Assembly: GCF_947503795.1 (NCBI RefSeq) | Contig: NZ_CANNEZ010000001.1 | Location: forward strand, 1,913,001 to 1,977,000 | Reading direction: 5' to 3' | DNA: 64,000 bases | DNA from: an uncultured Jannaschia sp. | Lineage (GTDB): Bacteria > Pseudomonadota > Alphaproteobacteria > Rhodobacterales > Rhodobacteraceae | Part shown: piece after piece, positions 25,080 through 34,436 of the stretch | How the letters are laid out: each line of letters begins with the position of its first letter | Position numbering within the stretch: position 1 is the first letter of the stretch | The notes under the pieces: generated by a model | Databases searched by the model: none | Seen by the model: only the letters and a program-made list of their open reading frames with translations | Told to the model about the DNA's origin: nothing | Position numbers and translations under genes: made by a program

Positions 25080-26018
25080 CTAGCGATCGGGGAGCGGGAT
25101 ATGCTCCCCGTCGTCGCCGGGCGGAAGCTGGAACCGGCCATGGGCCCAGTCGCCCGCGCGCCACGCTTCCTTGGCGGCGTCGATCCTGTCTTTCGACGAG
25201 GCCACGAAGTTCCACCAGATGTGACGCGGGCCGTCCATCGTGTCGCCGCCCAGCAGCAGGAGCCGTGCACCGGTCGGCCCCGCCTTGAGCGAGAGCCGGT
25301 CGCCGGGCCGGAAGACCAGCATCTGACCCCGCTCCCATGTCTCGCCGGCAAGCTCGATGCTTCCGTCCATCACGTAGACGCCCCGGTCCTCGTGATCGTC
25401 GGGCAGCGGGATGGCCGCGCCCGCCTCGAGCAGCGCGTCGGCGTAGAACATCCGGCTGGGCGTGTCGGCGGGCGCGCGTTCGCCGTAGGCATCCCCGAGG
25501 ACGATGCGCACCTGCTTGCCTTCGCCCTCGAGGATGGGCAACTCGGCCTTCGTGACGTGCTTGAAGGCGGCAGCGTCGTCCTCGTGGTCCTGCGGCAGCG
25601 CCATCCACGTCTGGATCCCCGAGAGCCGCACGGTCTCATCGCGGTAAGGGCCGTCCATCCGCTCGGAATGGGTGATTCCGAGGCCCGCCGTCATGAGGTT
25701 CACCGCGCCCGGCTCGATCCACTGGTCGGTCCCGAGGCTGTCGCGGTGATGGATCTTGCCCTCGAAGAGATAGGTCACCGTGCTCAGCCCGATATGCGGA
25801 TGCGGGCGCACGTCGATACCCTCGCCGGTCAGGAACTCGGCGGGCCCCATCTCGTCGAAGAAGATGAAAGGGCCGACCATCTGGCGTTTGGGCGCAGGCA
25901 ACGCGCGGCGCACCTCGAAGCCGCCGAGGTCGCGGGCGCGGGGAACGATGACGGTCTCGATGGCGTCGACCTCGTCGCCGATGGGGCAATGGGGGTCGAG
26001 GGCGGGGTTCCAGCTCAT
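25080..26018 (-). CDS. Pirin family protein
   Basis: A 312-aa bicupin. The N-terminal cupin has the iron-binding motif HPHIGLSTVTYLFEGKIHHRD and then GLGITHSER (His ligands at about residues 74, 76, 118 and a nearby Glu). The family includes quercetin 2,3-dioxygenases and redox-responsive regulators; which role applies here is unknown. It diverges from the SDR gene at 26148. Confidence 0.92.
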   Translation of the reverse strand: MSWNPALDPHCPIGDEVDAIETVIVPRARDLGGFEVRRALPAPKRQMVGPFIFFDEMGPAEFLTGEGIDVRPHPHIGLSTVTYLFEGKIHHRDSLGTDQWIEPGAVNLMTAGLGITHSERMDGPYRDETVRLSGIQTWMALPQDHEDDAAAFKHVTKAELPILEGEGKQVRIVLGDAYGERAPADTPSRMFYADALLEAGAAIPLPDDHEDRGVYVMDGSIELAGETWERGQMLVFRPGDRLSLKAGPTGARLLLLGGDTMDGPRHIWWNFVASSKDRIDAAKEAWRAGDWAHGRFQLPPGDDGEHIPLPDR

Positions 26019-26147
26019 GGCGCGTCTCCTTGATTGCCGTACAATCTGGTCGCTTGACGGGCTCGGGCCAACCCCGCGAGCGCGCACGGAGATTGCGCAT
26101 GTCGGCACGCACGCTAGGGTCGCCCAGCCAAATCGGGGAGACGGATG

Positions 26148-26891
26148 ATGGGTGAGACGGCGATCGTGACGGGGGCCGCGCGGGGCATCGGGCTGGCGAC
26201 GACGAAGCTGTTCCTCGCCGAAGGGCGCCGCGTGGTCATGGTCGACAACGATGCCGAGGAGCTTGCACGCGCCGCCACGGGTCTGGAGGGCGCGACCGCC
26301 CTGCCCTGCGACGTGTCCGACCCGGACGCCGTCGCGGGATTGGCCGAGGGGCTCTCCGGCACCAGGATCGATGCGCTGGTGAACAATGCGGGCCTCGCGG
26401 ATTTCGGTCCCATCGAGGAGACGGACTTCACCCGCTGGCGCGCGGTGATGGCGACCAATCTCGACGGTGTGTTCCTGATGAGCCAGGCGTTCACGCCCGC
26501 CCTGAAGGCCACGCGCGGCGCCATCGTGAACATCGCCAGCATCTCGGCGCTGCGGGCGTCGACGCTGCGGGTGGCTTACGGGACGTCCAAGGCCGGGGTC
26601 GCGCATCTGACGCAGCAGCAGGCCGTGGAGTTGGGTGAATACGGGATTCGGGTGAACTGTGTTTGCCCCGGCCCGGTGCGCACCAAGCTGGCCATGGCCG
26701 TCCACACGCAGGACATCATCGACGCCTATCACGACGCGATCCCGCTGAACCGCTATGGGCGCGAGACAGAGATCGCCGAGGCCATCGCGTGGCTTTGCTC
26801 GGAGAAGGCGAGCTTCGTGACGGGCCAGCGGCTGGCCGTCGATGGCGGGTTCGAGGCGACGGGGATCGGCCTACCGGCGCTGCGCGGCTAG
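26148..26891 (+). CDS. Short-chain dehydrogenase/reductase
   Basis: A 247-aa classical SDR. The cofactor motif TGAARGIG is near residue 8 and the acidic VDND after strand beta2 suggests NAD preference. NNAG occurs near residue 83. The catalytic Ser is in SISALRAS, and the Tyr and Lys are in YGTSKAG. GGGGAG at 26135-26140 favours the second of two adjacent ATGs (26148 over 26145). The substrate is not recognisable. Confidence 0.9.
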   Translation: MGETAIVTGAARGIGLATTKLFLAEGRRVVMVDNDAEELARAATGLEGATALPCDVSDPDAVAGLAEGLSGTRIDALVNNAGLADFGPIEETDFTRWRAVMATNLDGVFLMSQAFTPALKATRGAIVNIASISALRASTLRVAYGTSKAGVAHLTQQQAVELGEYGIRVNCVCPGPVRTKLAMAVHTQDIIDAYHDAIPLNRYGRETEIAEAIAWLCSEKASFVTGQRLAVDGGFEATGIGLPALRG

Positions 26892-27029
26892 GCCAAGGTC
26901 GCCGCGACGCCGGAGGATCGCCCCGCCCCGGCAGGGTCTGGGAGCGGGCCCTGGCCCACCGGCACCGAGTTCTGCGGGCCTATGTCATTCAACGCCTTCC
27001 GGCGGATCGTCCCTGATCCGCCCCCGGTG

Positions 27030-27272
27030 TCAGGCCGCGGAATCGTCGGCCGTGGCCCCCTCGGCCAGCCGCAGCAGGCGATCCGCCATCAGGATGAGAC
27101 CGGGCGCCTGCCGGTGCTCGCCCGAGCGCGCCACCTCGTAGGCCGCCATCTCGACCGCGCGGGCGGCGACCGTCAGCGATCCTTCCGCGCGCTGCTCCAG
27201 CGGCAGGCGGTCGATCGCCAGCGCCACCCATTCGGCGATGTCGCCGGCGGTATCGGGTGCGAACTTGTCCAT
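27030..27272 (-). CDS. Small hypothetical protein, 80 aa
   Basis: It is preceded by GGAGG at 8-nt spacing, which supports a real start at 27272. The sequence is Ala-rich and helical (EWVALAIDRLPLEQRAEGSL, then MAAYEVARSGEHRQAPGLIL), without signal peptide or membrane segment. It lies downstream of the LuxR gene on the same strand and may be its operon partner. No family recognised. The 138 bp on its other side (26892-27029) hold nothing obvious. Confidence 0.6.
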   Translation of the reverse strand: MDKFAPDTAGDIAEWVALAIDRLPLEQRAEGSLTVAARAVEMAAYEVARSGEHRQAPGLILMADRLLRLAEGATADDSAA

Positions 27273-27327
27273 GTGGGCCTCCGGGCGCGATCACTCGTAA
27301 CCCGCCGCAGATGGATGCGCGCTGCCC

Positions 27328-28086
27328 TCAGGTCACGTCCCGCGATTGCGTGACGGGCATGCGGCGGTCGAGCACGATCAGCCCCGCGCCCAGCCCGCGC
27401 AGCACGGCGGTGGTGCGGTCGCCGACCTCGAGCTTCTGGAAGATGCGCCGGACCAGCGTATCGACCGTATGCCGCGAGACCCCGAGGATCTCGGCCATGA
27501 CCGAATTCGATTTGCCACGCGCGATCCAGGACAGGATCTCGGTCTCGCGGGGCGACAGCTCGCGATGCGTCAGCGGCCGGGTCTCGTCGAGTTCGCAATA
27601 GCGCAGATGCGCCAGCTGCACCGCCGATTTCAACTCGAAGATCTGCGCCTCGCTGAGTTCGGGCCGAGGCCCGCCGAAGCCGAGGCCGACATAGGCCGAC
27701 CGCATCCGGGGGCCATAGACCTGCATCGCCAGCCCGTCGCCCAGATGCGCGGTCTCCAGCTCGCGGACGAAGGCGCGTTCCTCGGGGGTCAGTTTGACGA
27801 GGGTTTCGAGCTCGCTCCAGAAGAAGGGCTTGGTGCGACGCGCGGCCAGCGCCGGGATGGGGTCGATATCCGCGAGATCGTTCTTGACGTAGTGCGCGAC
27901 CCAATCCTCGGGAAACCCCTCGGCCCGAACGAGCGGTGCCCGCCCGCCCGTGGGGTCGAGGAAATGGTAGCTCATCCGCACGATGCCGCGTGCGCGCAAG
28001 AACTTGCGAGCCATCCGCCAGAGCGTCAGGCCATCGGGCGCATCGGTCACATCGTTCGAGTAGGTCGTCAGGTTGTCGTCGGGCAT
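27328..28086 (-). CDS. LuxR-type regulator with autoinducer-binding domain (solo)
   Basis: A 252-aa protein. The N-terminal part (about residues 15-165) fits the autoinducer-binding domain, with the RMSYHFLDP and EDWVAHYVKNDLADIDPIPA segments. The C-terminal GerE-type DNA-binding domain has LSPRETEILSWIARGKSNSV and then VSRHTVDTLVRRIFQKL. No luxI-like synthase is in the window, so it is a solo or responds to a distant or foreign signal. A 6-3-6 palindrome lies in its promoter region at 28160-28174. Confidence 0.9.
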   Translation of the reverse strand: MPDDNLTTYSNDVTDAPDGLTLWRMARKFLRARGIVRMSYHFLDPTGGRAPLVRAEGFPEDWVAHYVKNDLADIDPIPALAARRTKPFFWSELETLVKLTPEERAFVRELETAHLGDGLAMQVYGPRMRSAYVGLGFGGPRPELSEAQIFELKSAVQLAHLRYCELDETRPLTHRELSPRETEILSWIARGKSNSVMAEILGVSRHTVDTLVRRIFQKLEVGDRTTAVLRGLGAGLIVLDRRMPVTQSRDVT

Positions 28087-28159
28087 GATCGGACCCCGGC
28101 GGGCCGAAGCGACCCTGCGATGATGGTGACAGCCAAACCGGGGCGGGGCAAATGCTATA

Positions 28160-28174
28160 GTGACGTAGCGTCAC
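28160..28174 (-). promoter_or_regulatory. Palindrome in the promoter region of the luxR gene
   Basis: GTGACG-TAG-CGTCAC, a perfect 6-3-6 inverted repeat. On the minus strand it is followed directly by TATAGC (28159-28154), a candidate -10 box, about 70 bp before the ATG. The -35 is weak, as expected for a regulated promoter. Autoregulation is a guess. Confidence 0.5.
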
Positions 28175-28373
28175 GGGGCGCGAGCGCCGGGGCGTGCCGA
28201 CTGGCGTAGTCTACGGATGACGCCCCGATGGGCGCGGGTATCTGGCACGGGCGCTCAGGGGTAGCGTGCCGTGGTCGCCCGGAGCTGCGTGGATAGGGAC
28301 GTGGCGGGCATCGGCCCCATGCCCGTCACGGTACGGCCGGGCCATGAAGAACGACGGCATATCAGGGGGATGA

Positions 28374-28449
28374 TGGTGGGTGGTGAGGGGCTCGAACCCC
28401 CGACATTCTCGGTGTAAACGAGACGCTCTACCAACTGAGCTAACCACCC
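28374..28449 (-). tRNA. tRNA-Val(UAC)
   Basis: 76 nt with encoded CCA. Acceptor GGGTGGT pairs with ACCACCC, discriminator A. The anticodon loop TTTACAC gives UAC, read between stems CTCG and CGAG. The T-arm is GGGGGTTCGAGCCCC. Confidence 0.94.
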
Positions 28450-28490
28450 GCAGGCGCGGATCTAGACCGCGGCGCGCGGGCCCGCAAGCG

Positions 28491-29036
28491 TCAGGTCAAC
28501 ACGGTCTCGCGCCCTTCGGCCACGCGGATGACCACGCCCTGAGGGTCGTCGATCCGGTCCCAGTCGGGAATGCCGCGCCCCGCAAGCCGCGCGCGGAGCG
28601 CGATGGCCACGACGCCGTGGGTCACGAGGATCGTCGGCCCCCGCCCCCGCAGATCGTCCAGAAGGCCCGTCACGCGACGCATCAGCGCGTCCGGCGATTC
28701 CGCGGCCGGGGCCGCGAATTTCCACAAGACACCCGCGCCGCCGCCGACGTCCCGCGCAAGACGGCCCTGCCACGCGCCCATGTCGATCTCGGCCAGGCGC
28801 GCGTCCTCGGACGCATCCAACCCCGCCAGCCGTGCGGTCGCGACGGCCCGCCCGCGCGGGCTGACCCGCGCCACGCTGCCGGACGGTGCCGCACGGCGCA
28901 GGATCGCGCCCTGCCGCGCGGCCTGCACGCGACCAAGCGCCGTCAGATCGGAATCGAGTGTGCCCTGCATGCGCCCCGCGACGTTCCACACGGTTTGGCC
29001 GTGTCGCAGGATGTAGAGGGGCGGCAGATCGGCCAT
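28491..29036 (-). CDS. Histidine phosphatase family protein
   Basis: A 181-aa phosphoglycerate-mutase-fold phosphatase. The catalytic motif YILRHGQTVWN is at residues 8-18 (H12 would take the phosphate). The second His is in ILVTHGVVAIALR and the acidic residue in LAEIDMGAWQG. The ATG at 29036 was chosen because the frame upstream runs through tRNA-Val(CAC). The substrate may be a phosphosugar or cofactor intermediate. It lies between two tRNA-Val genes on the same strand. Confidence 0.9.
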   Translation of the reverse strand: MADLPPLYILRHGQTVWNVAGRMQGTLDSDLTALGRVQAARQGAILRRAAPSGSVARVSPRGRAVATARLAGLDASEDARLAEIDMGAWQGRLARDVGGGAGVLWKFAAPAAESPDALMRRVTGLLDDLRGRGPTILVTHGVVAIALRARLAGRGIPDWDRIDDPQGVVIRVAEGRETVLT

Positions 29037-29095
29037 CGGCACCCCGCGCGGGACGCGGCGGCGTCGCATCCGTCGGGGGGTGACGCGGCCGGGAA

Positions 29096-29170
29096 TGGTG
29101 GGTGATGAGGGATTTGAACCCCCGACATCTTCGATGTGAACGAAGCGCTCTACCACTGAGCTAATCACCC
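29096..29170 (-). tRNA. tRNA-Val(CAC)
   Basis: 75 nt with encoded CCA. Acceptor GGGTGAT pairs with ATCACCC, discriminator A. The anticodon loop TTCACAT gives CAC between stems CTTCG and CGAAG. The T-arm is GGGGGTTCAAATCCC. Confidence 0.94.
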
Positions 29171-29329
29171 GTCCGGCGGCGGTTTAGCCGGGGTTCGGGG
29201 GGCCTGCAAGGGTCTTGGGATGCCGAGGCTTTCGGTCGGCATTCCGCCGGATTTCCGCGCTTCGGCCACAAACACGTCCGATTGTTCCTGCAATGGCAAC
29301 GGTAACCCAGTCCATTCGAGGCCGAACCG

Positions 29330-31534
29330 ATGACCGACGCGACCCAGCCCGCCCCGCTTTCCCGACCCGGCACCCGGCGCGTTCCGATCGCCGCGATCTT
29401 CACGCTGACGATCTTCCTCAGCGCCAGCCTCCTGTTTCTCGTCCAGCCGCTCTTCGCCAAGCTCGTCCTGCCGCTTCTCGGCGGCGCGCCGGCGGTCTGG
29501 ACCACGGCCATGCTGTTCTTCCAGACGGTGCTGATCGGCGGCTATCTCTATGCCCATCTGCTCGTCCGCTACGTGCCGCAGCGCGGTCAGATCGCGATCC
29601 ATCTTGGGGTCTGGGCACTGGCGCTGACCTTCCTGCCGCTGGCCGTGCCGGCCGGCTGGACGCCCGAGCCGGGCGGGTCGCTGCCGTGGCAGACGCTGAT
29701 GCTTTTTGCCGCCGGCGTCGGCGTGCCCTTCGCGATGCTCTCGGCCAACGCGCCGCTCATTCAGGCGTGGTACGCGCGCACGGATGGGCCCTCGTCGCAG
29801 GACCCGTATTTCCTCTATGCCGCGTCGAACTCCGGCTCGCTCATCTCGCTCCTGGCCTTCCCGCTCCTGGCCGAGCCGTTCCTCGGTGGGTCGGCGACCG
29901 GCCTCGTCTGGGCCGTTGGCTTTGTCGCACTCGGCGGCATGGTGCTCGTCTCGGGACTGAGCGCGCGGCGCGGACCCGCCTCCGCCGCCATCGCCGAGGC
30001 CGCCGCCCCCGCCGCCCCTATCGACCTTCGGCGGATCGCACTGTGGCTGGGCCTCGCCTTCGTCCCCTCCTCGACCATGCTGGTCGTGACCACAAAGATC
30101 AGCATCGACCTCGGGTCGATCCCGCTGGTCTGGGCGGTGCCGCTGTCGCTCTATATCCTGACCTTCGTTCTGACCTTCACAAACCGGCCGCTTATTTCGG
30201 ACCGGGCCATCGACGCGCTTTTCGTGGTGGGCCTGGCGATCGTGGTGTTCCTGACCAACCGCCTGATGGTCCAGAGCTTCTCGCCCACGGGGGCCGCGAT
30301 GCTCTGCCTCGGCCTCTTCCTCGTGGCGCTGAAGGGTCACCGCGCGCTTTATCTCGCGCGCCCCGAGGCGGCGCGACTGACTGTGTTCTACGTGGTGATG
30401 TCCGTGGGCGGGGCGCTGGGCGGGCTCTTCAATTCGCTGCTGGCACCCGCCGTGTTCGACACGCTGCTGGAGATCCCGCTGACCGTGGTCGCGGCCTCGC
30501 TTCTGTTGCTGGGCGTCCCGATCGCGCGCATCCCGCGCGCCGCCGCCTGGGGCCTCGCGGTCGCGACCGTGGCGATCATGCTCGCCACGTCGGGGGCCGA
30601 TCTGGGGCTGGACGGGCGCCTGCTGGACATCCTGCTCGCCGCGACGGTCTTCGCGGGCCTCTGGATCGGGCGGCGCCTTCCGCTGGCGATTCCGGTCACG
30701 GTCGCGGCCCTGGCCGTCGGCACCGCCATCATCGGCAACGGCAGCCCGCCGCTTCTGCAGGATCGCAGCTTCTTCGGGGCCCATGTCGTGCGCGATGCGG
30801 GCGGGCTGCGGCTCTATACCAACGGGACGACGATCCACGGGATGCAGTGGACCGGCGACGAAGGCCGCCTGATCCCCCGCTCCTACTACCATCCGCGCAG
30901 CCCGATGGCCGAAATGGTCACCGACCCCGCCCTGCCCGCCGATGCGCGGATCGGGGTGGTCGGCCTCGGGATCGGCGCGCTGGCCTGCTACGCGCAGCCG
31001 GGCCAGGCCTGGGACTTCTACGAGATCGACGCCGAGGTCATCCGCATCGCGACGGATCGCTCGCTCTTCACCTTCGTACCCGATTGCGCGCCCGACGCAC
31101 CGATCCATCTGGGCGACGCGCGGCTGGTGCTCGAAGGACAGGACATGGCGTTCGACGTGCTGGTCCTCGACGCCTACAGCTCGGATTCGGTGCCGGTGCA
31201 CCTGCTGACCGCCGAGGCGATGGCGATCTATCTCGACCGTCTCGCGCCCGACGGCCGTCTCGTGTTCCACATCTCGAACCGCTACTACGACCTGCTGCCG
31301 CCGCTCACCCGGCTGGCGCGGGACGCGGGCCTGTCCGTCGCCTACCGATCGGCCAAGGTCGATCCGGCCGTCGATGTCGCCGGGGCGAATGGCAGCCAGG
31401 TGGCCGTGATGTCGCGCAGCGCCGCGTCCATCGCCGCGCTGACCGATGACGCGCGCTGGAACGCGATCACGCCTGCCGAGGGCACCGCCTGGACCGACGA
31501 TCATGCCAACCTGATCGGCGCGATCGCCCGCTGA
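29330..31534 (+). CDS. Membrane-embedded spermidine-synthase-like protein
   Basis: A 734-aa fusion. The first 430-450 residues hold about ten membrane segments in an MFS-like arrangement. The C-terminal part is a polyamine-synthase-like Rossmann domain, with VVGLGIGALACYAQPGQ as the SAM-type glycine motif, YEIDAEVIRIA as motif II, and LVLDAYSSDSVPVHLLTAEA with the acidic catalytic region. Spermidine synthases of this domain organisation exist widely but their reaction is mostly untested. It starts 159 bp after the tRNA-Val and reads away from it. Confidence 0.88.
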   Translation: MTDATQPAPLSRPGTRRVPIAAIFTLTIFLSASLLFLVQPLFAKLVLPLLGGAPAVWTTAMLFFQTVLIGGYLYAHLLVRYVPQRGQIAIHLGVWALALTFLPLAVPAGWTPEPGGSLPWQTLMLFAAGVGVPFAMLSANAPLIQAWYARTDGPSSQDPYFLYAASNSGSLISLLAFPLLAEPFLGGSATGLVWAVGFVALGGMVLVSGLSARRGPASAAIAEAAAPAAPIDLRRIALWLGLAFVPSSTMLVVTTKISIDLGSIPLVWAVPLSLYILTFVLTFTNRPLISDRAIDALFVVGLAIVVFLTNRLMVQSFSPTGAAMLCLGLFLVALKGHRALYLARPEAARLTVFYVVMSVGGALGGLFNSLLAPAVFDTLLEIPLTVVAASLLLLGVPIARIPRAAAWGLAVATVAIMLATSGADLGLDGRLLDILLAATVFAGLWIGRRLPLAIPVTVAALAVGTAIIGNGSPPLLQDRSFFGAHVVRDAGGLRLYTNGTTIHGMQWTGDEGRLIPRSYYHPRSPMAEMVTDPALPADARIGVVGLGIGALACYAQPGQAWDFYEIDAEVIRIATDRSLFTFVPDCAPDAPIHLGDARLVLEGQDMAFDVLVLDAYSSDSVPVHLLTAEAMAIYLDRLAPDGRLVFHISNRYYDLLPPLTRLARDAGLSVAYRSAKVDPAVDVAGANGSQVAVMSRSAASIAALTDDARWNAITPAEGTAWTDDHANLIGAIAR

Positions 31535-31617
31535 CGGGGGCGATCGGCCGCGCGAAGACACAGGTTTCGGCCGGATCGGGCGAATTCTCCGCAAGGGCTT
31601 TTCCGACAATGGGAATT

Positions 31618-31660
31618 GGGCAATTCTGTGGCAAGAGCGCCGAATCAGCAGAAATTGCCC
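31618..31660 (+). promoter_or_regulatory. Inverted repeat before the 59-aa gene
   Basis: GGGCAATT-CTG (31618-31628) and CAG-A-AATTGCCC (31649-31660) pair over 11 bp with one bulge, around 20 nt. It lies in an unusually A/T-rich patch 35 bp before the ATG at 31695, so it is either an operator or a 5' leader hairpin. Confidence 0.5.
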
Positions 31661-31694
31661 GCCTGCCCCATCAGAGAAGCCCGGAGATAGCAGC

Positions 31695-31874
31695 ATGAGA
31701 TCCATTCTGACCGCCGCCGCGATCGCGACGACGCTTGCGACACCCTCCGCTGCAGGCAACCTCGCCCCGGCCCCGGTCGACCCGGTCGTGATCGTCGAGG
31801 ATACAAGCTCCAGTTCGCAGGCGATCCTGGTGAACGTCCTGACGATCATCCTGTTCGCCGCGATGCTCGACTGA
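31695..31874 (+). CDS. 59-aa exported peptide with C-terminal membrane helix
   Basis: Too short for routine calling. It reads MRSILTAAAIATTLATPSAA as signal peptide, then GNLAPAPVDPVVIVEDTSSS, and a hydrophobic end QAILVNVLTIILFAAMLD. GGAGATAG lies ahead of the ATG. It therefore appears to be a periplasmic-facing single-span peptide. The AGNL-x-P motif after the cleavage site also starts the mature barrel protein at 37754. I recall similar short proteins in Roseobacter genomes without known function. A strong terminator follows at 31911-31940. Confidence 0.75.
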   Translation: MRSILTAAAIATTLATPSAAGNLAPAPVDPVVIVEDTSSSSQAILVNVLTIILFAAMLD

Positions 31875-31910
31875 ACCGCTGACCGCGCCCGCGCGACGCG
31901 GGCGGATGAA

Positions 31911-31940
31911 AAGGGGCGCGACCTGCCGGTCGCGCCCCTT
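31911..31940. terminator. Bidirectional terminator between the 59-aa gene and lon
   Basis: AAGGGGCGCGACC (31911-31923), TGCC loop, GGTCGCGCCCCTT (31928-31940): a perfect 13-bp stem. The minus strand continues into TTTT, so it is a strong terminator for lon. Confidence 0.85.
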
Positions 31941-31965
31941 CGTCGTTCAGGTCAGGCGTGTCGCC

Positions 31966-34362
31966 TCAATGGGCGGTCGCCCCCGGTCCGGTCTGGGCCG
32001 CCCGCGCGGCCAGCGCCGCGGCCTCCTCGGCGGCCTCGTCCCAATCCACCGGCTCCGGCGTCTCGGTCAGCGCGAGCTTGAGCACTTCGGACACGTGGCC
32101 CACGGGCACGATCTCGAGCCCGTTCTTCACGCTGTCGGGCAGATCGACCAGGTCCTTCTCGTTCTCCTTGGGGATCAGAACGGTCGTGATCCCGCCGCGG
32201 AGCGCCGCGAGGAGCTTCTCCTTGAGGCCGCCGATAGGCATGGCATTGCCGCGCAGCGACACCTCGCCCGTCATGGCGATGTCGCGCCGCACCGGAATCT
32301 GCGTCAGCGACGACACGATCGAGGTGACCATGGCCAGACCCGCGCTGGGCCCGTCCTTGGGCGTCGCGCCGTCGGGCACGTGGACGTGGATGTCCATCGT
32401 GTCGAACTTCGGCGGCTTCACCCCGATCTCGGGTGCGATCGAACGGACGTAGCTCGACGCCGCGTCGATCGACTCCTTCATCACGTCGCCCAGCTTGCCG
32501 GTGGTCTTCATCCGACCCTTGCCCGGCAGGCGCAGCGCCTCGATCTGCAGAAGGTCGCCGCCCACGGACGTATAGGCCAGCCCGGTGACGACACCGATCT
32601 GATCTTCGGCCTCGGCCAGCCCGTAGCGGTACTTCTTGACCCCGAGATAGTCGTCGAGATTGTCCGGCGTGATCTTGATCGCCGTCTCGCCCCGGCCGAC
32701 GATCTTGGTGACCGCCTTCCGCGCCAGCTTGGCGATCTCGCGCTCGAGGTTCCGCACGCCCGCCTCGCGGGTATAGGTGCGCACCATCTCCTGCAGGGCC
32801 TCGTCGGTGACCTCGAACTCGCCCTTGCGGAGCCCGTGATTCTTGACCTGCTTGTCCACGAGGTGCCGCTTGGCAATCTCGACCTTCTCTTCCTCGGTGT
32901 ATCCGGCCAACGGGATGATCTCCATCCGGTCCATCAGCGGGCCCGGCATGTTGTAGGAGTTCGAGGTGGTCAGGAACATCACGTTCGAGAGATCGTATTC
33001 CACCTCGAGATAGTGATCGACGAAGGTGCCGTTCTGCTCGGGGTCGAGAACCTCGAGCATGGCCGACGCCGGGTCGCCCCGGAAGTCCTGGCCCATCTTG
33101 TCGATCTCATCGAGCAGGATCAGCGGGTTCGTGGTCTTGGCCTTCTTCAGCGCCTGGATGATCTTGCCCGGCATCGAGCCGATATAGGTCCGGCGGTGGC
33201 CACGGATCTCGGATTCGTCGCGCACGCCGCCCAGCGAGATGCGGATGAACTCGCGCCCCGTGGCCTTGGCGACCGACTTGCCCAGCGACGTCTTGCCCAC
33301 GCCCGGCGGGCCGACGAGGCACAGGATCGGGCCGCGCAGCTTGGTCGAACGGGCCTGGACGGCGAGATACTCGACGATCCGCTCCTTGACCTTCTCGAGA
33401 CCATAGTGATCGCGGTCGAGCACGTCCTGCGCCTTGACGATGTCCTTCTTGACGCGGGACTTCTTGCCCCACGGGATCGACAGCATCCAATCGAGGTAGT
33501 TGCGCACGACGGTCGCCTCGGCGCTCATCGGGCTCATGTTGCGGAGCTTCTTCAGCTCGCCCTCGGCCTTCTCGCGCGCTTCCTTCGACAGCTTCGTCGC
33601 GGCAATCCGCTCCTCCAGCTCTGCGACCTCGTTCTGGCCGTCCTCGCCGTCGCCCAGCTCCTTCTGGATCGCCTTCATCTGTTCGTTGAGGTAGTATTCG
33701 CGCTGCGTCCGCTCCATCTGGGACTTCACGCGGGACTTGATGCGCTTCTCGACCTGCAGGACGGACATTTCGCCCTGCATCATGCCGTAGACCTTCTCCA
33801 GCCGCTCGCTGACGGTCAGCATCTCCAGAAGCTCCTGCTTCTGGGCGACCTCGATCCCGAGATGGCCGGACACGAGATCCACGAGTTTGGCGGCATCCTG
33901 GCTTTCGGCCACGGCGCCCATCGCCTCCTCGGGGATGTTCTTCTTGACCTTGGCGTAGCGCTCGAACTCCTCGCCGACGGAGCGCATCAGCGCGTCGATC
34001 GTGGCGCTGTCACCCATCTCCTCGGTCAGGCCCTGGGCCTCGGCCTCGAAGAACTCGTCATTGGCGATGAATTTGGTGATCTTCACGCGGCGGCGGCCTT
34101 CGACCAGCACCTTCACGGTGCCGTCGGGCAGCTTGAGCAGCTGCAACACGTTGGCCAGCACGCCGACGCGGTAGATGCCGTCGGCATCGGGTTCGTCGGT
34201 GGCGGGGTCGATCTGGCTGGACAGCAGGATCTGCTTGTCGTCGGCCATCACCTGTTCGAGGGCGCGCACACTCTTGTCGCGGCCCACGAAGAGCGGGACG
34301 ATCATGTGCGGAAACACGACGATGTCGCGCAATGGCAGGACCGGATGGGTCGAGAGGGTCAT
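31966..34362 (-). CDS. lon: ATP-dependent Lon protease
   Basis: A 798-aa cytoplasmic serine protease that degrades misfolded and regulatory proteins. The order is an N-terminal substrate domain ([20 protein letters not shown] near residue 9), an AAA+ ATPase with Walker [14 protein letters not shown] and Walker [11 protein letters not shown], then the protease domain. The catalytic Ser-Lys dyad is S673 in KDGPSAG and K716 in IGGLKEK. The ATG at 34362 gives the standard N-terminus. A heat-shock-like promoter is visible at 34437-34464. Confidence 0.97.
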   Translation of the reverse strand: MTLSTHPVLPLRDIVVFPHMIVPLFVGRDKSVRALEQVMADDKQILLSSQIDPATDEPDADGIYRVGVLANVLQLLKLPDGTVKVLVEGRRRVKITKFIANDEFFEAEAQGLTEEMGDSATIDALMRSVGEEFERYAKVKKNIPEEAMGAVAESQDAAKLVDLVSGHLGIEVAQKQELLEMLTVSERLEKVYGMMQGEMSVLQVEKRIKSRVKSQMERTQREYYLNEQMKAIQKELGDGEDGQNEVAELEERIAATKLSKEAREKAEGELKKLRNMSPMSAEATVVRNYLDWMLSIPWGKKSRVKKDIVKAQDVLDRDHYGLEKVKERIVEYLAVQARSTKLRGPILCLVGPPGVGKTSLGKSVAKATGREFIRISLGGVRDESEIRGHRRTYIGSMPGKIIQALKKAKTTNPLILLDEIDKMGQDFRGDPASAMLEVLDPEQNGTFVDHYLEVEYDLSNVMFLTTSNSYNMPGPLMDRMEIIPLAGYTEEEKVEIAKRHLVDKQVKNHGLRKGEFEVTDEALQEMVRTYTREAGVRNLEREIAKLARKAVTKIVGRGETAIKITPDNLDDYLGVKKYRYGLAEAEDQIGVVTGLAYTSVGGDLLQIEALRLPGKGRMKTTGKLGDVMKESIDAASSYVRSIAPEIGVKPPKFDTMDIHVHVPDGATPKDGPSAGLAMVTSIVSSLTQIPVRRDIAMTGEVSLRGNAMPIGGLKEKLLAALRGGITTVLIPKENEKDLVDLPDSVKNGLEIVPVGHVSEVLKLALTETPEPVDWDEAAEEAAALAARAAQTGPGATAH

Positions 34363-34436
34363 GTCTGTTCTATCCTTTCGCAAAGGTCCCCGGCCCCGGA
34401 TCGGCAGCCATGGAGACCTTCCGTCTTCGGGTCCAA

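Noticed and set aside
28160-28174. The palindrome as a classical lux box
   Set aside because: It is 15 bp with a 3-bp centre, unlike the 20-bp ACCTG-type lux box; kept only as a generic operator candidate.
23313-29170. An integrated element using a tRNA gene as attachment site
   Set aside because: I looked for a second copy of a tRNA 3' end, an integrase or a shift in composition next to the three tRNA genes and saw none; both tRNA-Val genes are complete and flank housekeeping-type genes.
29165-31849. An 894-codon open frame on the minus strand
   Set aside because: It is antisense to the spermidine-synthase-like fusion, which has coherent helices and a SAM-type motif. The antisense product is charged low-complexity sequence.
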